DNA from: Vibrio sp. Hep-1b-8
GTDB lineage: Bacteria > Pseudomonadota > Gammaproteobacteria > Enterobacterales > Vibrionaceae
Reading direction: 5' to 3'
Assembly: GCF_006124995.1 (NCBI RefSeq)
Contig: NZ_QEWN01000132.1
Coordinates: 113,418-177,417, forward strand
Length of the DNA: 64,000 nt
The translations under genes were made by a program, and so were the position numbers. This document shows, in pieces, positions 1-9,021 of the stretch (the stretch's first letter is position 1; each line of letters begins with the position of its first letter). The notes beneath the pieces were generated by a model that was given only the letters and a program-made list of their open reading frames with translations, was not told the origin of the DNA and ran no database searches.

Positions 1-22
1 ACCTTCTGCACGGATTTGCTGT

Positions 23-2644
23 ATGCCCTTTCAATCTCCACTGACGTTCGACAAAGACCAACTTTCAATTGCTGATCTCAAAAATCAGTTAGAAAAATTC
101 GCGCTCTATCAGAAGCAAGAATTTCTCAATCATCACCCTGTGACCGATTTGGTTCTAGGCCGAGCTGAATATATCGATCTGCTACTCAACCGTTTGTGGA
201 TTCACTTTGGCTTTGGTGCTTTACCTAACATCAGTCTCGTGGCGGTCGGTGGCTATGGACGAGGTGAACTCCATCCATTGTCAGACATTGATATCTTGAT
301 TGTCTCAAGAAAGGCACTACCAGAATCACTGGCAGGGAAAGTCAGTGAGTTCATTACCCTGCTGTGGGATTTACGTTTAGAAGTCGGCCATGCGGTTCGC
401 TCGGTTGAAGAGTGTGCGGAGATCGGCCGCGATGATTTGACCGTTGCCACCAACCTACAGGAAGCAAGACTTTTATGTGGTTGCGAAGATACCTTTCACC
501 AGCTAAAAATGGTGATTCATTCAGAATCATTTTGGCCAAGTGAGATTTTCTACAAGGCCAAGGTTCAAGAGCAGCGCGACCGACATGCTCGCTACCACGA
601 TACGACTTACAATCTAGAGCCGGATATTAAGTCTACGCCAGGTGGTTTACGTGATATACACACTCTGAGTTGGGTCGCACGTCGTCACTTTGGTGCAACG
701 TCGCTACTCGAAATGAGTCGCTATGGATTTCTAACCGATGCCGAGTACCGAGAACTGGTCGAGTGTCAGGACTTTTTATGGCGAGTGCGTTTTGCCCTGC
801 ACATTGAACTAAAACGCTATGACAATCGGCTTACTTTTGCTCATCAAGCCCAAGTCGCCGAAAACCTTGGCTATAGTGGTGAAGGCAATCGTGGCGTTGA
901 AATGATGATGAAAGAGTTCTATCGCACGCTGCGCCGTGTGGCCGAACTGAATAAAATGTTACTCAAGCTGTTTGATCAGGCGATCCTCAACAATGGCATC
1001 GAAGCTGAGCCGCAAATATTGAGTGACGATTTCCAACGCCGCGGTCACTTGATCGAAGCTCGTAAGCCTGCGTTATTCCAAGCAAGGCCTGAGACAATTT
1101 TGGATATGTTTTTGCACATCGCCAACGACTCAACGATTGAAGGTGTGGCTCCGCCAACACTGCGTCAGCTTAGAACCGCGCGCAGAAGGCTAAATAAGTT
1201 CCTACATACCATCCCTGAAGCACGTGAAAAATTCATGGATCTCTGCCGCCACCCTAATGCACTGCATAAAGCGTTTAGCCTGATGCACAAATTGGGCGTT
1301 CTAGCGGCCTACCTGCCTCAGTGGAGTCAGATTGTTGGCCAAATGCAGTTCGATCTGTTTCATGTCTATACGGTTGATGAGCACAGTGTACGACTGCTCA
1401 AACATATCAACACGTTTAGCTATGCTAAAAACCACGATAAACACCCTATCTGCTGCGAAGTCTATCCGAGAATTCAGAAAAAAGAGCTATTGATCATCGC
1501 GGCCATTTTCCATGACATAGGCAAAGGTCGTGGGGGAGATCACTCAGTTATTGGTGAAGGTGAAGCGTACGATTTTTGTATCGAACACGGTTTATCTAAG
1601 CCTGAAGCAAAGCTAGTTTCTTGGTTAGTTAGAAACCATCTACTGATGTCAGTGACTGCTCAGCGCCGTGACATCTACGATCCTGAAGTCATTACAGAGT
1701 TCGCCAAGCAGGTACGAGATGAAGAGTACCTCGAATACTTAGTATGCCTAACGGTCGCAGATATCTGTGCGACTAACCCAGAGCTTTGGAACAGTTGGAA
1801 ACGCACCCTACTCGCTGAGCTATTTTATTCGACTCAGCGAGCACTGCGTCGCGGCTTAGAGAATCCGGTCGATGTTCGAGAGCGAATTCGCCACAATCAA
1901 CAGCTCGCCTCAGCGCTACTGCGTAAAGAGGGCTTCAGCGCACGTGAAATTGAAGTATTGTGGCAGCGCTTTAAGGCAGATTATTTTTTACGCCATACAC
2001 ACAAACAGATCGCTTGGCACTGTATGCACTTACTTCGCCATGAAGACCATACCAAGCCACTGATCCTGATGTCTAAAAAAGCCACTCGCGGTGGTACAGA
2101 AGTGTTTGTCTATAGTAAAGACCAGCATGCGCTTTTCGCCACTGTGGTCGCAGAACTTGACCGACGTAACTTCAACGTTCATGACGCGCAAGTCATGACC
2201 AGCAAGGATGGTTACGTACTCGATACCTTTATGGTTCTAGATCAGCATGGTGAAGTGATTGACGAAAGCCGCCATAAAGCAGTGATTAAACATCTGGCAC
2301 ACGTACTTGAAGATGGAAGACCAACTAAAATCAAGACACGCCGGATTCCGCGTAACCTGCAACATTTTCAGGTGAAGACGACGGTCAATTTCCTACCGAC
2401 AAAGAGCAAAAAGCGTACCTTACTCGAGTTTGTTGCTCTGGATACTCCTGGATTACTGGCAACGGTAGGAGCAACCTTTGCCGATTTGGGGATTGATCTG
2501 CACGCTGCGAAGATCACAACCATTGGCGAACGTGCCGAAGACTTGTTCATCATTACTAGCCAAAATGGTGGCAAATTAACAGAGGAAGAACAGCAAGAAT
2601 TGCGCGAAAACTTGATTAAAAACATCGCTGAACTGGCACCGTAA
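23..2644 (+). CDS. glnD: [Protein-PII] uridylyltransferase / uridylyl-removing enzyme GlnD
   Basis: Cytoplasmic nitrogen sensor that uridylylates PII (GlnB/GlnK) when glutamine is low and removes UMP when it is high, setting glutamine synthetase and NtrBC activity. At 873 aa it is close to the usual enterobacterial length (about 890). The nucleotidyltransferase signature GGYGRGE lies at residues 76-82, followed by the metal-binding D88/D90 of the S-D-I-D motif. The HD hydrolase motif F-H-D-I-G-K-G is near residue 496. The C-terminal ~170 residues carry two ACT-type repeats (F-V-Y-S-K-D-Q and L-L-E-F-V-A-L-D-T-P-G). The ATG at 23 fits the family start but its Shine-Dalgarno is weak. All catalytic motifs are present, so it looks functional. 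Confidence 0.97.
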   Translation: MPFQSPLTFDKDQLSIADLKNQLEKFALYQKQEFLNHHPVTDLVLGRAEYIDLLLNRLWIHFGFGALPNISLVAVGGYGRGELHPLSDIDILIVSRKALPESLAGKVSEFITLLWDLRLEVGHAVRSVEECAEIGRDDLTVATNLQEARLLCGCEDTFHQLKMVIHSESFWPSEIFYKAKVQEQRDRHARYHDTTYNLEPDIKSTPGGLRDIHTLSWVARRHFGATSLLEMSRYGFLTDAEYRELVECQDFLWRVRFALHIELKRYDNRLTFAHQAQVAENLGYSGEGNRGVEMMMKEFYRTLRRVAELNKMLLKLFDQAILNNGIEAEPQILSDDFQRRGHLIEARKPALFQARPETILDMFLHIANDSTIEGVAPPTLRQLRTARRRLNKFLHTIPEAREKFMDLCRHPNALHKAFSLMHKLGVLAAYLPQWSQIVGQMQFDLFHVYTVDEHSVRLLKHINTFSYAKNHDKHPICCEVYPRIQKKELLIIAAIFHDIGKGRGGDHSVIGEGEAYDFCIEHGLSKPEAKLVSWLVRNHLLMSVTAQRRDIYDPEVITEFAKQVRDEEYLEYLVCLTVADICATNPELWNSWKRTLLAELFYSTQRALRRGLENPVDVRERIRHNQQLASALLRKEGFSAREIEVLWQRFKADYFLRHTHKQIAWHCMHLLRHEDHTKPLILMSKKATRGGTEVFVYSKDQHALFATVVAELDRRNFNVHDAQVMTSKDGYVLDTFMVLDQHGEVIDESRHKAVIKHLAHVLEDGRPTKIKTRRIPRNLQHFQVKTTVNFLPTKSKKRTLLEFVALDTPGLLATVGATFADLGIDLHAAKITTIGERAEDLFIITSQNGGKLTEEEQQELRENLIKNIAELAP

Positions 2645-2730
2645 GCGATCTCGACCACAAGTTATTAACTTGGTTAAAAAAGCGCTGTCTACCACGAATA
2701 TTGACTGCTACATTAATAGTGAATTGTTTA

Positions 2731-2755
2731 ATCCCTACTCGCTTTGAGTAGGGAT
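2731..2755 (+). terminator. Hairpin between glnD and the DUF3461 gene
   Basis: Perfect 10-bp inverted repeat ATCCCTACTC / GAGTAGGGAT with a 5-nt loop, 87 nt after the glnD stop and 28 nt before the next start. There is no clear T-tract, so it may be a weak glnD terminator or a leader hairpin of the downstream gene. Confidence 0.5.
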
Positions 2756-2783
2756 AGTCACTGCAACACAATAGAGGTAGCCT

Positions 2784-3167
2784 ATGTATCCACACCTCAC
2801 TGGTTTAGGTATTCACGATCCTAAACAAATTGAGCGCTATTCCCTTCGTCAAGAAGCGCACAAGGATGTGTTAAAAATCTATTTTCACAAACAAAAAGGT
2901 GAGTTGTTTGCGAAAAGCGTCAAGTTCAAATACCCACGACAAGTCAAAAACGTTTTGGTTGATAGCGGAAGCCATCAATACAAAGAAGTGACTGAAATAA
3001 ACCGCAACTTGACTCTAGTTATTGATGAGCTGAATAAGTTGACCAAGCCGGTTAGCAGCAATGAAGTCGACGTAAAACAGAAGATTCTTACCGACTTACG
3101 CCACTTAGAGAAAGTGGTCTCAAGTAAGATTGCAGAGATCGAAGCGGATTTAGAGAAGCTGAAATAG
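2784..3167 (+). CDS. DUF3461 family protein
   Basis: A 127-aa soluble protein of the DUF3461 family, found next to glnD in many gammaproteobacteria; its function is unknown. It begins [10 protein letters not shown] and is rich in lysine and glutamate. The C-terminal third (about residues 95-127) is heptad-like and predicted helical or coiled-coil. There is no signal peptide or membrane segment. An AGAGG ribosome-binding site sits 6 nt before the ATG. A strong terminator hairpin follows directly. Confidence 0.85.
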   Translation: MYPHLTGLGIHDPKQIERYSLRQEAHKDVLKIYFHKQKGELFAKSVKFKYPRQVKNVLVDSGSHQYKEVTEINRNLTLVIDELNKLTKPVSSNEVDVKQKILTDLRHLEKVVSSKIAEIEADLEKLK

Positions 3168-3388
3168 AAGCGAGAAATTTTTGAAGGGTTGACAGACAGT
3201 GTCAACCCTTTTCTTTTAAATTCAGGTAATTAAGCTTAAATATCAGCAAGCGCTGCCTGAAAATTTCGATTCACTCATCACAAACTCCTCTCGAAGGACG
3301 AAGTCCGCTCTAAATTCTCGTAGGACGAAGTCCGTTCTCGAAGCGCAGCGTTCTAATTTCTCGTAGGGCGAAGCCCGGTCTCGAATCT
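3168..3388. repeat. Dispersed intergenic element, copy A
   Basis: First of three related non-coding elements in the window (others at 48819-49082 and 54673-54885). It fills the whole gap between two convergent genes, starting at the DUF3461 stop and ending at the pgpA stop. In order it holds one heptamer GCGAGAA, a 10-bp terminator hairpin (3184-3210), a ~70-bp middle closely matching copy B (both contain AATTAAGCTTAAAT and CTCATCACAA), then hairpin units with arms GGAC-GAA-GTCC (3296-3306 and 3323-3333), a shorter unit AGCGCAGCG, and GGGC-GAA-GCCC (3366-3376), separated by TTCTCG-type linkers. Nothing in it looks coding. Confidence 0.85.
3184..3210. terminator. Terminator hairpin inside element copy A
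   Basis: Stem AAGGGTTGAC / GTCAACCCTT with a 7-nt loop, followed on the plus strand by TTCTTTT. It is positioned to end DUF3461 transcription. Copies B and C have the same stem with different loops. Confidence 0.85.
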
Positions 3389-3895
3389 TTAAACAAGCCA
3401 ACCCGCATATTTGCCAACCAGATAAAGTGCCACACCCGCCATCACACCAGCGACAATATCATCCAGCATAATACCTAACCCGCCATGTACTCGCTTATCC
3501 AACCAGCCAATAGGCCATGGTTTTACCATGTCGAAGAATCGGAACAGAACAAAACCTGTCAGCAGCCATTTCCAGTCAAATGCAGATAAATTAAATAGCG
3601 GCACCACCAGCATGGTAATCCAAAAACCAGCAAACTCATCCCAAACAATAGAGCCGTGATCGTGGACCCCCATATCATCTGACGTTACCTGACAAATCTT
3701 AATACCAACGATGCAAGAGATAACGACAGCGATGATATAGAGCGGTAACGGCAATTGCACTAACAGCAGATAAAACGGGATTGCTGCCAGTGTTCCCATG
3801 GTTCCGGGTACAAGTGGCGACAAACCACTACCGAACCCCGTTGCCAGTAAGTGCCATGGATTTTTTAAAGAGATGAGAGAAAGAGGATTTGTCAT
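3389..3895 (-). CDS. pgpA: Phosphatidylglycerophosphatase A
   Basis: Inner-membrane lipid phosphatase that dephosphorylates phosphatidylglycerophosphate to phosphatidylglycerol. The 168-aa length is normal. It shows the family signature G-S-G-L-S-P-L-V-P-G-T-M-G-T near residues 22-35, the acidic pair in V-W-D-E-F-A-G, and D-D-I-V-A-G-V-M-A-G near the C terminus, with about four hydrophobic segments. It begins 13 nt after the thiL stop and is the last gene of the rib-nusB-thiL run. Its stop codon abuts repeat element A. Confidence 0.95.
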   Translation of the reverse strand: MTNPLSLISLKNPWHLLATGFGSGLSPLVPGTMGTLAAIPFYLLLVQLPLPLYIIAVVISCIVGIKICQVTSDDMGVHDHGSIVWDEFAGFWITMLVVPLFNLSAFDWKWLLTGFVLFRFFDMVKPWPIGWLDKRVHGGLGIMLDDIVAGVMAGVALYLVGKYAGWLV

Positions 3896-3908
3896 AACTG
3901 GTTATATC

Positions 3909-4874
3909 TTACTTAAAGTGATCGTAGCCGCTTAGGTGCCAGTCGATTGGTTGCCCATTACTGTGCAGTTCAAAGGTTCCCTGAGGACGAATCTGGCCGA
4001 TACATGTTACCTTAGCGCCACAATGTGCGAGTGCACTTTCAATCGATCCCTTGTTCTGCTCAGGGACGGTAAAGCACAGTTCATACTCTTCACCACTTGA
4101 TAACGCATATTGCAGAGCAAGCTCTGCACTGCCTACAAACTGAGTAAGTTCATTAGAAACAGGAAGTTGTGCTACGTCAAGGCTTACCCCAACGTGTGAG
4201 CGATTCAATATATGCTTGATATCAGAAATCAGTCCGTCAGAAATATCGATAGCGGAACTAGCCAAATTGAGTAGTGCTTGCCCCACCAGCACTCTTGGTG
4301 TTGCTAGGTAATGACGCTGCTCCAGTTGCTCGGCAAAAGGCTTACGACGCAAACTGTTATCAAGCATCACATCTAAGCCTGCTTTGCTGTCACCGAGCAC
4401 CCCGGTAACGTAGACCCAATCTCCAACCTGAGCACCATCTCGACGTAATGCTTTATCTGCATCCACTAAACCCTGCACGGTTAAAGTGATACTTAAAGGC
4501 CCTTTAGTGGTATCACCACCAATTAACTGGATTCCGTAGTAATCCGCCAACTCAAAGAAAGCATCACAGAAGGGCGCCAGCCATAACTCATCTGGGCTCG
4601 GCATAGTTAACGCAAGTGATACCCAACTCGGGGTCGCCCCCATTGCTGCAAGATCACTAATATTGGACGCTAATGCCTTGTGCGCAACCCAGCTAGGGTT
4701 TGCATCAGCCAGGAAGTGTGTCCCTGCAACTAAAGTATCGGTACTGATCGCCACAGAAAGGTTCTCTGGTACTTTTACCAATGCACAATCGTCACCTGCG
4801 GCAAGCACAACGTCTTTCCGTTGCTTCTGACGATTAACAAAATATTTTTCAATCAGATTAAATTCACCAGACAT
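3909..4874 (-). CDS. thiL: Thiamine-monophosphate kinase
   Basis: Catalyses the last step of thiamine diphosphate synthesis, ATP-dependent phosphorylation of thiamine monophosphate. It starts M-S-G-E-F-N-L-I-E-K-Y-F, which is the family N terminus. Metal and ATP motifs A-A-G-D-D-C-A, S-T-D-T-L-V-A-G-T-H-F and S-D-L-A-A-M-G-A are present, as is I-G-G-D-T-T. At 321 aa it is full length. A hairpin after nusB (4912-4935) lies upstream, so expression may depend on read-through or a promoter within nusB. Confidence 0.96.
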   Translation of the reverse strand: MSGEFNLIEKYFVNRQKQRKDVVLAAGDDCALVKVPENLSVAISTDTLVAGTHFLADANPSWVAHKALASNISDLAAMGATPSWVSLALTMPSPDELWLAPFCDAFFELADYYGIQLIGGDTTKGPLSITLTVQGLVDADKALRRDGAQVGDWVYVTGVLGDSKAGLDVMLDNSLRRKPFAEQLEQRHYLATPRVLVGQALLNLASSAIDISDGLISDIKHILNRSHVGVSLDVAQLPVSNELTQFVGSAELALQYALSSGEEYELCFTVPEQNKGSIESALAHCGAKVTCIGQIRPQGTFELHSNGQPIDWHLSGYDHFK

Positions 4875-4911
4875 ACTATGACCGTTAAATTATTGAATGT
4901 TTGGACATAAA

Positions 4912-4935
4912 AAAGGTCAGCATTTGCTGACCTTT
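4912..4935 (-). terminator. Terminator downstream of nusB
   Basis: Eleven-bp stem AAAGGTCAGCA / TGCTGACCTTT with a 2-nt centre, followed on the minus strand by a run of T. It lies 16 nt after the nusB stop and 38 nt before the thiL start. Confidence 0.8.
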
Positions 4936-4951
4936 AGATAATCAAAACCGA

Positions 4952-5419
4952 TTATTTCTTACGTACATGAGGTGCCGCTTTATCTAGCACACCATTAACG
5001 AATTTGTGGCTATCTTCTGCCGCGAACACTTTTGCAAGTTCAATCGCTTCGTTAATGACCACTTTGTAAGGCACGTCTTCACGACGTGTCATTTCATACA
5101 TTGCTAAACGAAGAAGCGCTAGCTCCATCATATCCAAATCTTGCATTGGACGAGCAGTGTATGGACGAATCTTACTATCTAGCTCTGTGTGACTTAGCAC
5201 AACACCTGTTAGTAGGTCACGGAAGTATGCGACATCTGTATCCGGAGTAGATAGTGCAGGTTCTGATGCATGATGTTCTTCTTCATCATACTTGCCACCT
5301 GACAAAAACTGCTCCTCAATCGTAGCAACATTTTCTTTAGTAATTTGCCAAGAGTAGATCGCTTGTAGAGCGAATCGACGTGCATTACGACGTGCGGCTG
5401 GTTTCACACTGGCCCCCAT
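4952..5419 (-). CDS. nusB: Transcription antitermination factor NusB
   Basis: Component of the rRNA antitermination complex; with NusE (S10) it binds boxA RNA. The 155-aa protein contains the conserved N-terminal [15 protein letters not shown] and the C-terminal [12 protein letters not shown] and [11 protein letters not shown] motifs. An acidic insert around residues 45-60 makes it longer than E. coli NusB (139 aa). Its ATG overlaps the ribH stop by one base (TAATG), so it is translationally coupled to lumazine synthase. Confidence 0.96.
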   Translation of the reverse strand: MGASVKPAARRNARRFALQAIYSWQITKENVATIEEQFLSGGKYDEEEHHASEPALSTPDTDVAYFRDLLTGVVLSHTELDSKIRPYTARPMQDLDMMELALLRLAMYEMTRREDVPYKVVINEAIELAKVFAAEDSHKFVNGVLDKAAPHVRKK

Positions 5420-5889
5420 TAGGAATCGATTTCTGAAAGAACGTTAATCATCTCAAGTGCGCTTAGTGCAGCCTCTGCACCTTTATTACCAGCCTTGGTT
5501 CCTGCGCGCTCAATTGCTTGGTCAATTGTATCAACAGTCAATACACCAAATGCGACTGGAAGACTGTATTCCAGAGACACCTGCGCAAGCCCCTTGTTAC
5601 ATTCACTACAAACATAGTCAAAGTGTGGTGTACCACCGCGAATTACTGTACCTAGTGATACAATCGCATCGTACTTACCGGTTTTAGCTACGCGCTGAGC
5701 AACAAGTGGAAGCTCTACTGCACCAGGACAGCGAACGATAGTGATATTATCTTCGCTTACTTGACCGTGACGCTTTAAAGTATCGATTGCACCAGACAAT
5801 AGACTTTCGTTAATAAAACTGTTGAAACGAGAAATAACGATAGCAATTTTTGCGTTTGGCGCTGGGAAGCCACCCTCGATCACTTTCAT
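5419..5889 (-). CDS. ribH: 6,7-dimethyl-8-ribityllumazine synthase
   Basis: Condenses the ribitylaminopyrimidine and 3,4-dihydroxy-2-butanone 4-phosphate to lumazine, the penultimate riboflavin step. The 156-aa protein has the conserved [24 protein letters not shown] and A-G-N-K-G-A-E-A-A motifs. The start is placed at 5889 (M-K-V-I-E-G-G) because GGAAGG precedes it at good spacing. An in-frame ATG-led extension to 5940 exists but lies outside the family. It overlaps nusB by 1 nt. Confidence 0.95.
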   Translation of the reverse strand: MKVIEGGFPAPNAKIAIVISRFNSFINESLLSGAIDTLKRHGQVSEDNITIVRCPGAVELPLVAQRVAKTGKYDAIVSLGTVIRGGTPHFDYVCSECNKGLAQVSLEYSLPVAFGVLTVDTIDQAIERAGTKAGNKGAEAALSALEMINVLSEIDS

Positions 5890-6018
5890 AAGCCTTCCTT
5901 TAACTATGTTCATCAAGTGAGAATCGCCGGATTCTAGCACAAATCTGTGAGCAATATCTAATAGAAATTTAACAGAACTCGTACCCAGCAGCTAAAGCAT
6001 TTGGCTAGTACAAGTTTT

Positions 6019-6043
6019 AGGCCTTGCACTAACTACAAGGCCT
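6019..6043 (-). terminator. Hairpin between ribB(A) and ribH
   Basis: Stem AGGCCTTG / CAAGGCCT with a 9-nt loop in the 188-bp gap between the two genes. The minus-strand tail (AAAACTTG) is not T-rich, so it is a partial terminator or processing hairpin. Confidence 0.45.
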
Positions 6044-6077
6044 GATTGAGCAGGTAGAACAAGGTCAGTGACCAAGA

Positions 6078-7187
6078 TTACTCACATACATATTCAACGA
6101 CGTTCAAGCCAAAACCGCCAAGCGCATGGTACTTTTTGTTGGTTGATGACAATAGACGCATATCATGTACGCCAAGATCCGCAAGAATCTGCGATCCCAC
6201 CCCCACGCGGCGAGAGGTACCTTGTTTTTTCGCTAATGTTGGTGCTTGACCTTTGTCCTGTGCTTCGAACATTTTAACGCGATGGATCAACAGTTCCGTT
6301 GACTCCTCGTTACCAAGAATAACCAAAACACCGCCCTGTTCACCGATACGTTTCATGGCCGCATCAAGCGTCCAACTGCGCTCAGCATTTCTATCGCTAT
6401 GCAGTAAGTCAGTAAAAGTATCTTGCAAATGAACACGGACTAACGGTGCACCTGCGGTTAACTCACCTTTGCAAAGTGCATAGTGGATTTGGTTGTCTAT
6501 GGTGTCACGGTAAGTCACTAAGTTAAATTCACCAAACTCGGTAGGCAATTGACATTCAGCGACACGCTCAATGGTCGTTTCCGTGTTATTGCGGTATTCA
6601 ATCAGATCCGCAATCGTACCCAGTTTAAGGCCATGCTTTTCAGCAAAAACCTCCAAGTCAGGACGGCGTGCCATAGTGCCATCGTCATTGAGAATCTCGA
6701 CAATCACACCCGCTGGCTCTAGCCCAGCAAGACGAGCTAAATCACAACCTGCTTCTGTATGCCCGGCACGTGTTAAAACTCCGCCTTCTTGCGCCGCTAA
6801 AGGAAAGATGTGGCCTGGCTGAACAAGATCTGCGGCTTTGGCATCTTTCGCAACTGCCGCCTGAACTGTACGCGCGCGGTCTGCGGCAGAAATACCCGTC
6901 GTTACGCCTTCCGCAGCTTCGATTGAAACCGTAAAGTTGGTGGTGTATTGAGCATTGTTGTCTTGAACCATAGGAGGCAAACCAAGACGCTCACAACGCG
7001 CTTTAGTCATGGTTAAGCAGATCAAGCCACGACCGTGAGTCGCCATGAAGTTAATCGCTTCTGGAGTCACATGCTCAGCAGCCATGATTAAATCGCCTTC
7101 ATTCTCACGATCTTCGTCATCCATCAGGATAACCATTTTACCTAAACGAATATCATCAATAATTTCTTGTGGCGTACTAATTGGCAT
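6078..7187 (-). CDS. ribB: 3,4-dihydroxy-2-butanone-4-phosphate synthase fused to a degenerate GTP cyclohydrolase II domain (RibBX type)
   Basis: The N-terminal ~200 residues are a complete DHBP synthase, which makes the four-carbon riboflavin precursor from ribulose 5-phosphate. Its acidic metal site [10 protein letters not shown] is at residues 23-32, with H-G-R-G-L-I-C and the H-T-E-A loop intact. The C-terminal ~160 residues align with GTP cyclohydrolase II (R-V-A-E-C-x-L-P-T-x-F-G-E-F) but lack activity residues. The zinc Cys-x10-Cys-x-Cys of RibA is replaced by non-Cys residues, and the H-R-Q-E-G-R-N-I-G-L loop reads [10 protein letters not shown]. It therefore probably supplies only RibB activity, with a true ribA elsewhere. 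It lies between ribE and ribH. Calling it bifunctional RibBA would be misleading. Confidence 0.93.
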   Translation of the reverse strand: MPISTPQEIIDDIRLGKMVILMDDEDRENEGDLIMAAEHVTPEAINFMATHGRGLICLTMTKARCERLGLPPMVQDNNAQYTTNFTVSIEAAEGVTTGISAADRARTVQAAVAKDAKAADLVQPGHIFPLAAQEGGVLTRAGHTEAGCDLARLAGLEPAGVIVEILNDDGTMARRPDLEVFAEKHGLKLGTIADLIEYRNNTETTIERVAECQLPTEFGEFNLVTYRDTIDNQIHYALCKGELTAGAPLVRVHLQDTFTDLLHSDRNAERSWTLDAAMKRIGEQGGVLVILGNEESTELLIHRVKMFEAQDKGQAPTLAKKQGTSRRVGVGSQILADLGVHDMRLLSSTNKKYHALGGFGLNVVEYVCE

Positions 7188-7246
7188 CTTTATATTCCTA
7201 TCTTGGCTTCTAGCGGCTAATTAAATCGGTCAGACCATTGCCTAAC

Positions 7247-7900
7247 CTAGGCAAATCCATTTTGCTGTAAAAATTCCATGGTGATGCTGGATTGTGTTTG
7301 TTGCTCTTCTCGACTGGTCAGTAAACGTTCCATATAGCGAGCAAGTACATCAACTTCGAGGTTCACTTTTCGACCCACATGGAAGTCGGCAATTGTCGTC
7401 TCTTCGCCCGTATGCGGAACTATGGTGAGTTTGAACGCGTTCTTGCGTAGAGCGTTCACTGTCAAGCTGATACCATCAACCGTAATCGAACCTTTTTCCG
7501 CAACGTATTTCGACAGCTCCTCTGGCATTGATACCCAGAATTCAATCGCACGCCCTATCATATTTCTTTCAACGATTTGGCCGACTCCATCAACATGCCC
7601 AGAGACAATGTGCCCGCCAAACCGGGTCGTTGGTAACATCGCCTTTTCTAAGTTAACTTTGTCACCCGCTTGGTAATCAGTAAATCCTGTTTTATCAAGG
7701 GTTTCTAGTGACAAATCTGCGGTATAACTGGTGGAAGTAAAGGCGACGACCGTTAAGCAGACACCATTGGTGGCAATACTATCGCCAAGCTTGACATCAC
7801 TCATATCAAGCTTGCCAACATCAACCGTCACACTAATGTCTTCGCCCTTTGGCGTGATTGCAGTCAAGGTACCGACTGCTTCTACAATACCTGTAAACAT
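7247..7900 (-). CDS. ribE: Riboflavin synthase, alpha subunit
   Basis: Dismutates two lumazine molecules to riboflavin. The 217-aa protein has two lumazine-binding repeats: the first begins M-F-T-G-I-V-E-A-V-G and contains N-G-V-C-L-T-V, the second contains G-H-I-V-S-G-H-V-D-G-V-G and V-D-G-I-S-L-T-V-N. It follows ribD with a 2-nt gap, suggesting translational coupling. This gene is called ribC in E. coli. Confidence 0.96.
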   Translation of the reverse strand: MFTGIVEAVGTLTAITPKGEDISVTVDVGKLDMSDVKLGDSIATNGVCLTVVAFTSTSYTADLSLETLDKTGFTDYQAGDKVNLEKAMLPTTRFGGHIVSGHVDGVGQIVERNMIGRAIEFWVSMPEELSKYVAEKGSITVDGISLTVNALRKNAFKLTIVPHTGEETTIADFHVGRKVNLEVDVLARYMERLLTSREEQQTQSSITMEFLQQNGFA

Positions 7901-7902
7901 GA

Positions 7903-9009
7903 TTAGGATTCTTTCTTTTCAATTGTGGCAACGATGCGTACATCGCGACCAACTAGTCTGATATCTTTAAAATTAAGATCAATAACATCGGCCATTGACG
8001 CCAGCCCAAGTGCGCCGAGCAATCCTCGACCATCACTTCCCATAATCTTAGGAGCCAGATAGAGCACCAGCTCATCAACTAGATTTTGCTGAATAAGACT
8101 AGACGCTAATGTCGCTCCAGCTTCGACCCAGAGATGGTTAATGTTATGAGCAGTCGCCAATTGAGAAAATGTCGCGGCTAAATCCACTTGCTGATTTGAG
8201 TTTAGCGTTGGCTGCACATCACCTTGTGGTGAAACAATTAAACGCTCCCCTTCAGTATGAAATAACTTTAAATCTGGTGTCAGTTGGCTTTGTCTATCGA
8301 GAATAACTCTAACTGGCTGGCGCAATTGCTGATGTGGGTACTTCGTCTGTACTGAAATAGGTAATTCTTCCCAACGTACATTCAATGAAGCATTGTCTTC
8401 AATAACGGTTTTACTGGTTGAGAGTATCGCGCCGCTTTGTGCGCGGTAGTTTTGTACGTCCTGACGCGCTTGCGCAGATGTGATCCACTGACTTTGGCCA
8501 TTAGACAAGGCTGTCTGACCATCTAAGCTAGCGGCCATTTTTAATTGAACAAACGGCATTCCGCTTTTCATTCGTTTGATAAATGCCGGATTTAGATTGA
8601 TCGCATCTTGTTCCAGCAGGCCGACTTCAACTTCTATGCCCGCATCGCGCAGCATTTTAATCCCGCGCCCTGCGACTTGGGGGTTGGGGTCTTGCATCGC
8701 GCAAATGACTTTAGCCACTTTGGCCTTGATCAGCCCCTCTGCACATGGTGGAGTTCTGCCGTAATGAGAGCAAGGCTCTAACGTCACGTATGCAGTGGCA
8801 CCCACTGACTTTTCACCTGCCATTCGAAGGGCGTGTACTTCAGCGTGGGGTTCACCAGCGCGCAAGTGAAAGCCTTCGCCCACGACTTCACCATCAAGGG
8901 TGATAACACAGCCTACATTGGGATTTGGAGCCGTGGTATAGATGCCCCCTTTTGCTAACTCAATAGCGCGGGACATCATGATAAAATCTTGCCGAGTAAA
9001 GGTAGTCAT
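7903..9009 (-). CDS. ribD: Bifunctional diaminohydroxyphosphoribosylaminopyrimidine deaminase / 5-amino-6-(5-phosphoribosylamino)uracil reductase
   Basis: Performs the second and third riboflavin steps. The N-terminal cytidine-deaminase-like domain has the zinc site H55-A-E57 and P-C80-S-H-Y-G-R-T-P-P-C89. The C-terminal reductase domain (about residues 150-368) includes K-M-A-A-S-L-D-G and G-A-T-L-A-S-S-L. The 368-aa length is standard. It lies 12 nt after nrdR and 2 nt before ribE, so the three are one transcription unit. Confidence 0.97.
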   Translation of the reverse strand: MTTFTRQDFIMMSRAIELAKGGIYTTAPNPNVGCVITLDGEVVGEGFHLRAGEPHAEVHALRMAGEKSVGATAYVTLEPCSHYGRTPPCAEGLIKAKVAKVICAMQDPNPQVAGRGIKMLRDAGIEVEVGLLEQDAINLNPAFIKRMKSGMPFVQLKMAASLDGQTALSNGQSQWITSAQARQDVQNYRAQSGAILSTSKTVIEDNASLNVRWEELPISVQTKYPHQQLRQPVRVILDRQSQLTPDLKLFHTEGERLIVSPQGDVQPTLNSNQQVDLAATFSQLATAHNINHLWVEAGATLASSLIQQNLVDELVLYLAPKIMGSDGRGLLGALGLASMADVIDLNFKDIRLVGRDVRIVATIEKKES

Positions 9010-9021
9010 AGAGAAACGGCC

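Noticed and set aside
7188..7246. Possible FMN riboswitch before the ribB-type gene
   Set aside because: The gap to ribE is only 59 bp and shows none of the conserved RFN-element segments.
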